This document shows, in pieces, positions 58,339 to 64,000 of a stretch of DNA of 64,000 bases. How positions within the stretch are numbered: position 1 is the stretch's first letter; each line of letters opens with the position of its first letter. This DNA is from Myrmaecium sp. VS I D KN 1 (lineage: Eukaryota; Ascomycota; Dothideomycetes; Valsariales; Valsariaceae), in NCBI GenBank assembly GCA_019775845.1, contig JADQAV010000018.1:813044-877043 (forward strand), read 5' to 3'. Both the position numbers and the translations under genes were made by a program. The notes under the pieces are model-generated. The model was not told where the DNA came from and made no database searches. It saw only the letters and a program-made list of their open reading frames with translations.

Positions 58339-58691
58339 GTTGCGGAGGTTGCGGCGGCATATTCGTTAGCAGGGATGGGACGGACTGCAGTCAAAATTTA
58401 CGGGCGGCGGCAGTAGCTATCCGCGCAAGACACAAGGAGACAACCAACGTTAAGCGATAACCACCTACGCGCAACTACATCTCCGTGAAACAACTTCTCT
58501 CCGCTCTACTCCCGCCAGTTGCGCCATGATTTCGTCAGGCGCTGCAAAGCCTTTGCATGTGTGATTATACGGTACATTGTTGGCGCTACACCATTTCGGC
58601 GAACGAGTGTGCTTTTCCCCCTTTGAAGGACACCACCTCCGTCTTATCGCCGCATAATCCCAGGCAGCTAGTATACATCACTTTTCCGGTG
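58339..58691. other. Short divergent promoter region
   Basis: This 353-bp spacer lies between the divergent Rcm1 and membrane coiled-coil genes, so it probably works as a shared promoter. No TATA-like element is obvious. Confidence 0.55.
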
Positions 58692-59708
58692 ATGTTCTTG
58701 GTGTCGACTCTAATAAGCGGTATTAACCGCTTGCTACCGTTCACAAATCCGCAGACACCTCTTCTCCAAGATATTATCCACGCTCTGGCTCTTTGCACCC
58801 TTCTATATTACGCACCTCAGCTTACCGACCGACACACATGGAACCGTACACGAAATCATGAAACGATACAGGATGCGCACGAACAGGAGGGTGTAGCGAT
58901 TGAGCCGGACGGACACGATCCGGTACGCGCGCCTGGAGCGTTCCAGGAAGATTCGGAAGAGGAAGATATACCACCAGAGCAAGAGGACCGAGCAGAGTTC
59001 GAGCAGATCGTTGCAGCCGGTGCGGGTGGCTTCGTCAATGGGATTGAGGAGGACGTCGGGGAAGGACCTGCGGATGCTCCGGTGAACGTTCAACCCGCTG
59101 CGCGCCCATTGCGGGAATCCAGAACCGTGGGAGCAAAGAAAGCAAAATCGCTTGCGCGCAAGGACCAACGGAGGGCATACTACGAGTTTCTTCGTTACCA
59201 GGGGGAGATACAACGAGCACAAGATGCAGAAGGTGCTGCAGAACGGGAAGAGCAAGTGCTTGAGGAGAAGCGAAGAAGAGCTGTGGCGGAGATGAAACTG
59301 GAGGAAAAGCTCAGGAAGGAGAGAGAAGAAAGGAAAGCCGCAGAGCAACGAGAAAGGGAGATGGAATGGGAGCGTCAGAAACGAGTGTTGGGTGCGGTGA
59401 GAGATGGCTTGGATAAGACTGGGGCAAGCGACCTAAGAAAGGTAGTTAAAAGTGCTGGAAAAGATGTTGACCTGGAGTATGTCGAGCGATTGGTGAAGAC
59501 CAGTGGACTCTTGGGCAAGAAAGCGGACGGAGAGCTCTACATGCTCACGACTAGCAAGTGGGTTGTAAAGGTCAATCAAGAGCTCGTGGACGACGTGGCT
59601 CGGAAGGCTGCAGCTGCAGATGCTGGGCTAAGAGGGGATGGCAAGATCACCTGGAATGATATGGGTGAACTGTTGGAAGAGGCTATCCTAGTCCGTTCCA
59701 AGCGCTGA
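58692..59708 (+). CDS. Membrane-anchored coiled-coil protein, unknown
   Basis: Single-exon 338-residue protein. A hydrophobic N terminus (MFLVSTLISG, then LLQDIIHALALCTLLYYAPQL to about residue 45) suggests a signal anchor. An acidic, Pro-containing linker spans 50-130. A long Lys/Glu/Arg coiled coil runs from about 150 to 240 (KKAKSLARKDQRRAYYEFLRY..., EREMEWERQKRVL). A globular C terminus follows (LEYVERLVKTSGLL, ELYMLTTSKWVVKV, ITWNDMGELLEEAILV), which could be a winged-helix-like fold. The plan, N-terminal anchor plus charged helix plus small C-terminal domain, recalls DDRGK-type ER proteins, but the DDRGK signature is absent, so I make no assignment. An in-frame upstream ATG at 58557 would remove the anchor from the very N terminus; I prefer 58692. 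Confidence 0.7.
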   Translation: MFLVSTLISGINRLLPFTNPQTPLLQDIIHALALCTLLYYAPQLTDRHTWNRTRNHETIQDAHEQEGVAIEPDGHDPVRAPGAFQEDSEEEDIPPEQEDRAEFEQIVAAGAGGFVNGIEEDVGEGPADAPVNVQPAARPLRESRTVGAKKAKSLARKDQRRAYYEFLRYQGEIQRAQDAEGAAEREEQVLEEKRRRAVAEMKLEEKLRKEREERKAAEQREREMEWERQKRVLGAVRDGLDKTGASDLRKVVKSAGKDVDLEYVERLVKTSGLLGKKADGELYMLTTSKWVVKVNQELVDDVARKAAAADAGLRGDGKITWNDMGELLEEAILVRSKR

Positions 59709-60378
59709 GAACAGACATTATGATATATCTTCACACGCGCACCAACTATGGATGACTCGGATTCTTTGACACTGGAGGGGTGGATATACCTACAATTGGA
59801 ATGAGTTTTCTTTCTTCGCTTCATTCTATGTCACAATAAAATTCCACACTATATTTGTGGAGCTTTATAGAATTCATGTTGTAGCTCTGCAAGAGGAGCG
59901 AGCACCTATCTCACGAAGTGATTGTGAATGGTGTAGCGATGTCGCTGACAGCTATGCAGTTCTTCTCATACCGTATTCGTTGCTATCGCATGGGAAAAAG
60001 ACAACACATCTCCATCATCAGAGGATGGGCTGACCAACATGTATCTCGTGTGGCTCTATAATTTCCTTTCCCGTATAAGTTGGCGAATAACTTATCCTTC
60101 AATGGCTGTCGCTGTCATCGACGGTGTTGGTGAGGCTACGGTTTATTGCATGCCTGAGGCTTCGGTGTCTAAGACTGCACCATGCCACATTTTAGCGCCC
60201 ACCAGAAATTATATGAGTGCCAAGACCGGAAGCGAATTACTCCGCCAGCGAACGCACACAACCTAGCCGAAATCTCCTTCTCGAAAGACATCCCGAACGA
60301 CAGCGACAACCTCGACGACGACCCGCCCCCAACGCTTTCGCCGAAACACCACAGTCGTCTCTCGAAAACCGGTTCAAC
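59709..60378. other. Intergenic region upstream of rps5
   Basis: This 670-bp spacer should hold the ribosomal protein promoter. AT-rich sequence near 59830-59880 (AATAAAATTCC, ATATTTGTGG) suits the 3' end of the upstream gene. The last 160 bp are an open frame in phase with rps5 but without an ATG. Confidence 0.55.
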
Positions 60379-61256
60379 ATGTCGGACGGCGAAGTTGAGG
60401 TCGAATCCCAGACCACCCTCCAGATCCTTCCCAAGGATGTCGCCGAGGAGGTCGGCAGCATTAAGCTGTTCAACAAGTGGAGCTACGAGGATGTTGAGAT
60501 CAGGGATATTTCTTTGACGTACGGAACCCATCCTCTTCAATGATTAGAAGGCGTTGCGCATGGCATTGGCGGTGGAAGAGTTTTGCGAGGGCGCACAAAG
60601 TGGAACGACTCCCGAGCAAAAGGCTGACCATTCTCGACATGCAGCGACTACATCAACATCCGCACTCCCGTCTACCTCTCCCACTCCGCTGGCAAGTATG
60701 CTGTCAAGCGCTTCAGGAAGGCTCAGTGCCCCATCATTGAGCGCCTGACCAACTCCCTCATGATGAACGGTCGCAACAACGGCAAGAAGCTCATGGCTAT
60801 CCGCATTGTTGCCCACGCTTTCGAGATCGTACGTCTTCCAATCGCACATGCTCTACCGCATAAGCTCCTCGACCACGGACTGGGGAAATAGGTAGAATGC
60901 AAGGAGTGAAACGGTTTCGGCTAACCAACACTCTTCAGATCCACATCATGACCGACCAGAACCCTCTCCAGGTTGCCGTTGACGCCATCGTCAACTGCGG
61001 TCCCCGTGAAGACTCCACCCGTATTGGTTCCGCCGGTACCGTCCGTCGCCAGGCCGTCGATGTCTCTCCCCTCCGCCGCGTCAACCAGGCCATCGCTCTC
61101 CTCACCATCGGTGCCCGTGAGGCCGCTTTCCGTAACGTCAAGAGCATTGCCGAGTGCCTTGCTGAGGAGTTGATCAACGCCGCCAAGGGTAGCAGCAACT
61201 CCTACGCCATCAAGAAGAAGGACGAGCTTGAGCGTGTCGCCAAGAGCAACCGGTAA
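60379..61256 (+). CDS. rps5: 40S ribosomal protein S5 (uS7)
   Basis: Small-subunit protein uS7, which contacts the mRNA exit and E site. 213 residues in three exons: 60379-60518, 60645-60828 and 60939-61256; introns 126 and 110 nt. The body is nearly invariant: [97 protein letters not shown] and the end [14 protein letters not shown]. Only the first 25 residues ([11 protein letters not shown]...) vary, as usual. The ATG at 60379 matches the family start. No snoRNA boxes are evident in either intron. Confidence 0.99.
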
Positions 61257-63189
61257 AGGGGTTTCGTGGTCTGTTACGTTGTGGGGTGCATGGTTTGGGC
61301 GGGTGTCAGTTATCATGCTTTACGGGTCAAAAACGTGCGGAGTTTCTGCCCGAGTATGAAGGGCTCATTTCGTCTTTTGTGCATGGGCTGAATTCAAATT
61401 TTCATGGTTGCATGGTAGCACAAAAGAAATGTATGCTGGATGCATGTCCCACCAACGTCTTTTATGAATCGGAAAAAAACAATGCCTTTTTTGTCTCTAC
61501 CTGAGCACCGTCGCCCAACTCAGTCCGTATCCATTTCCATCCCCTTAAAGACCACCTCGTCAACCGAGCAGCATACGGGAGAGCAAGCCAACCTCCCGGT
61601 CAACCGCATTGGATTCCTCTAACTAAGACGCAGACACCCGATCCGATACTCACATGGAAAACACCTAATCCGCGGCGTACAGTTGCAGTTACACTCATTC
61701 GTCGATTGCGTTCGAGTCCGAAGTGCAGTCCTACTATACCGAGACATACAATTCACTCTCAGCACAGTAGCTCGGCTTCCGCAAGTTTTGTCTCTATCAA
61801 GCCGCCTCGTCACCGCCACTACAGATAAGGTGAATACATACATACTTGTAGGTAGAGGTAGGTACATTATGTAACATGGCAACCGCTCTGCGGGAGCCAT
61901 TCTGTAGTACGCTCCATTAAAGGTACTTGTTAGGGAGGTACATACTTCTTGGCAGAGACGAAAGGGTTGAGAGTCAGTATCACGGTCAGAAAGGAAGGGG
62001 TGATGGGAAAAGGAGCGAGGAGGAGGAAGAGAAGGAGGAGCAGGATGAGGAGGAAGAGCAGATCATTGCGATCGGCCGCTCTGCCCGGTGTGCGATGCCT
62101 TCTGGCTGATAGGTGGTGAGGCAGGCGTGGCAGGGAAGTTTTATGTGGTGGCACAGATGGTCGGTGCTGCTGCTCTTCCGTCGCTTGCCAGCCACAGCCG
62201 CTCCTAAATTTGGCGGGGGGGTTTGAGGGAAGGGCAGGCCGTTGGCGCGAGACGCCCAGGCTCCCGTCCCCGCCGGCGAGGAGGATGAGGATGATAATGC
62301 GAGTGCAAACGAAGGGTGAACTGGAGCAGTTCGGTCTAAAGATCCTACTACTTACGAGTACATTCTGTATGCACCTCATCTATCACGAGCGTCACCACCC
62401 GACAGGCGGGTATCAGTTGATCCTTCTTCCCCTCTCATCCTCATCCTCTTCTTCATCCTCCTCTCCCCTCTCACTCACACCAACCACTCTCGCGCGCTTG
62501 GTAGTACTTCTGTACTTCTTGCAGGCATCAGGCATCGTGCGGTCTGGCAGTCCAACTCCGATTCCTTCCTCGCTTGATCAGTTCATTGGCTGCGTACGCG
62601 TTCGTCCCCCCTCCTCCAATCCCCCTCCATAAGCCTTCAGCATAAGCCCTCAGCCTTCGCCCTCCCAGCAGTCCAGCCTCTTCTTCTTCCTTCTCTCTCT
62701 CTTTCTTTCTTTCTCCCCCTTCGCTCACTCATCCCATGCGGAGCTGGTCCATCATCGCTTTCGTCCTTGTCGTTCGCTCTCTCACCGTTCGCTCCTCGTC
62801 CATCGTCCTTCCCGATCGTCAACTCCGCGCGCAAAGCTGGGATCGGACCGCACGCGGCGCCCCCTGCCAACCTCCCTTGTCCTTGCGCCTCGAGGTGCCA
62901 CTGCCACGTCTGAGCCTCATCCGGGCGGATCATCACTTGAACTACCTCCACTACCCTCGCTCTCCCCGCCCGTTCCACCGGTTTGCTTCCGTCAGAGGCC
63001 CTTCCTCTCGCTCCCCTCGTTCTCCATCGCCCCCTCCATCTCCTGCGCACACCTCACCCTTCGCCGTCGCTCTTGATGCCCTCGTCTTCGTGACCTTGCG
63101 CGTGCCGACCCCCCCGAAACAGCTTCAGCTTGCCGGTCTCTGATTGACCCCGCGCTGTTCTCGACCCGGACGGAAAGCACGCCCACCCA
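61257..63189. other. 1.9-kb intergenic region with CT-rich leader
   Basis: The rps5 3' flank lies at the left. A GAGGAGGAGAAGG purine tract occurs at 62010-62060, and CTCATCCTCCTC and CTTTCTTTCTTTCTCC pyrimidine tracts at 62430-62480 and 62690-62725, consistent with transcription-start or leader DNA for the gene at 63190. No coding support is seen. Confidence 0.5.
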
Positions 63190-64000
63190 ATGCGCTCCCA
63201 AACGCACTCCTACCGTACCTTGAACGATCTCCAGACCGACCGAGACAACGTAGCTGTAAGCGCGCTCGTCGTTTGATGCTGGAAGGAGTCCCCGCTGATT
63301 TCGACCGTCTCGACAGTGGTACTGGCAGCTCGTCGCCCTCGCGGCGGCGTGGATGATTCTGGGAGCGTACGTCAACGGCGTCCGACCCCCGAGGCTGAAG
63401 GAACAGTTCACTGACCTCACACACAGATACCTCATCCTTCCGGCGACCTATGTTCACGATGCTGAGCTGCGGTTCTCCCAAGGGGTGCTCATCATCATTG
63501 TCGTCGCTCTCATGACCGCCGGCTATTCCTTCACCGCGCTCCTCTGCTTCGCGTGCCGCAGCTGGCTTTTCCAGGCCGAATCGGTATTCCTGTAAGTCCG
63601 CCGTTTGCGCCCTCCCGATCCTATCAAGCCGTCCATGCCAACATCGTCCGCCAGACCTTCCGCGTCCTCCTCGGCCATCGGCCTCCTCACCGTCCTATGG
63701 ACCTTCGCTTCTACAAAACGCTTCACCTGGAACATCGCGGCCATCGTCACGACCGCGCTCGCCGCGACCAGCACCCTCACCTACATCACCCTCTACCTCC
63801 TCACCCAACGCAAAATCAACCGCATTCGCACCAACACCTCCCCTCAAACCACCAACATGTGGCAAGAATCCTCCTTCTACCAAAACTTCATCGCCAACAT
63901 GTACCCGTCCGCCCGGCACCACAGCGCCGGCTCCTCCTCCTCCTCCTCCTCCAACCCGGCCCAGCCCCTCACCGACGAAGACGCCGTCAACCAGCAGATG
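63190..64000 (+). CDS. Four-helix membrane protein, partial at window edge
   Basis: The gene runs off the right end. Exons so far: 63190-63255, 63317-63366, 63427-63591 and 63655-64000 (continues). Introns are 61, 60 and 63 nt, with GTAAGC, GTACGT and GTAAGT donors; all keep frame. The start MRSQTHSYRTLNDLQTDRDN is soluble. Four hydrophobic segments follow: WYWQLVALAAAWMILGAYLIL, GVLIIIVVALMTAGYSFTALL, SAIGLLTVLWTF and WNIAAIVTTALAATSTLTYI. A cytosolic, Ser-rich tail then begins (SSFYQNFIANMYP). This is a tetraspan layout seen in unnamed mould proteins. The third acceptor (CGTCCGCCAG) is inferred from frame and lacks a good branch site. Function unknown. Confidence 0.7.

Noticed and set aside
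60217-60378. Open frame extending rps5 by 54 Arg-rich codons upstream
   Set aside because: It contains no in-frame ATG (the frame begins at a GTG), and uS7 proteins start at the MSDGE methionine.
60519-60938. Intron-encoded snoRNA in rps5
   Set aside because: No paired C (RUGAUGA) and D (CUGA) boxes or H/ACA layout could be seen in either intron.

Overview
This window is nuclear DNA from a filamentous ascomycete (Pezizomycotina). It has many short GT-AG introns (about 42-150 nt), usually with a GCTGAC or GCTAAC branch site, CT-rich leaders before start codons, and no operons. The encoded set fits: Leu2, Rps5, Pap1, Gtr2, Arl3, Swc5 and Rcm1/NSUN5 homologues alongside proteins typical of moulds (an AIM3-like protein, an HSPA12-like Hsp70, a carotenoid oxygenase, a BrlA-like C2H2 factor). 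Class (Dothideomycetes or Eurotiomycetes) cannot be settled from this sequence. Two short runs of N (13128-13130, 52931-52932) show a draft assembly.

Layout. 0-5 kb: a GNAT acetyltransferase (-), a small basic nuclear-type protein (+) and an AIM3-like proline-rich protein (-). 5.2-10.7 kb: a long stretch with no gene I can support, ending at a two-finger C2H2 transcription factor (+). 13.5-15 kb: Gtr2/RagC GTPase (-). 18-24 kb: a multi-pass membrane protein of unknown function (-), Arl3/ARFRP1 GTPase (+) and nuclear poly(A) polymerase (-). 24.5-28.3 kb: a 98-residue unknown protein, Swc5 and 3-isopropylmalate dehydrogenase (all +). 29.5-38 kb: an HSPA12-like protein (+), an anion:cation symporter family MFS transporter (-) and a carotenoid oxygenase (-). 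39-45.4 kb: a 418-residue unknown (-), a membrane-anchored kinase-like protein (-) and a single-pass protein with a PPPPY motif (+). 45.4-49.2 kb: no supported gene. 49.2-61.3 kb: a PHD-finger protein (+), a coiled-coil protein (-), Rcm1/NSUN5 (-), a membrane-anchored coiled-coil protein (+) and Rps5 (+). At the right edge a four-helix membrane protein (+) runs off the window.

Most genes are ordinary housekeeping genes and do not form one pathway. Several touch RNA and growth control (Pap1, Rcm1, Rps5, Gtr2), but adjacency in a fungal chromosome does not by itself imply shared function. There is no transposon, CRISPR array, tRNA or biosynthetic cluster I can support. I did not find a convincing new multi-gene system. 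The best leads are single genes: the kinase-like protein and its divergent PPPPY neighbour, the membrane protein with an AT-hook, the 418-residue orphan, the four-exon 98-residue gene, and the 5.6-kb zone upstream of the C2H2 factor. Exon borders below were derived by hand from splice signals and reading-frame continuity.
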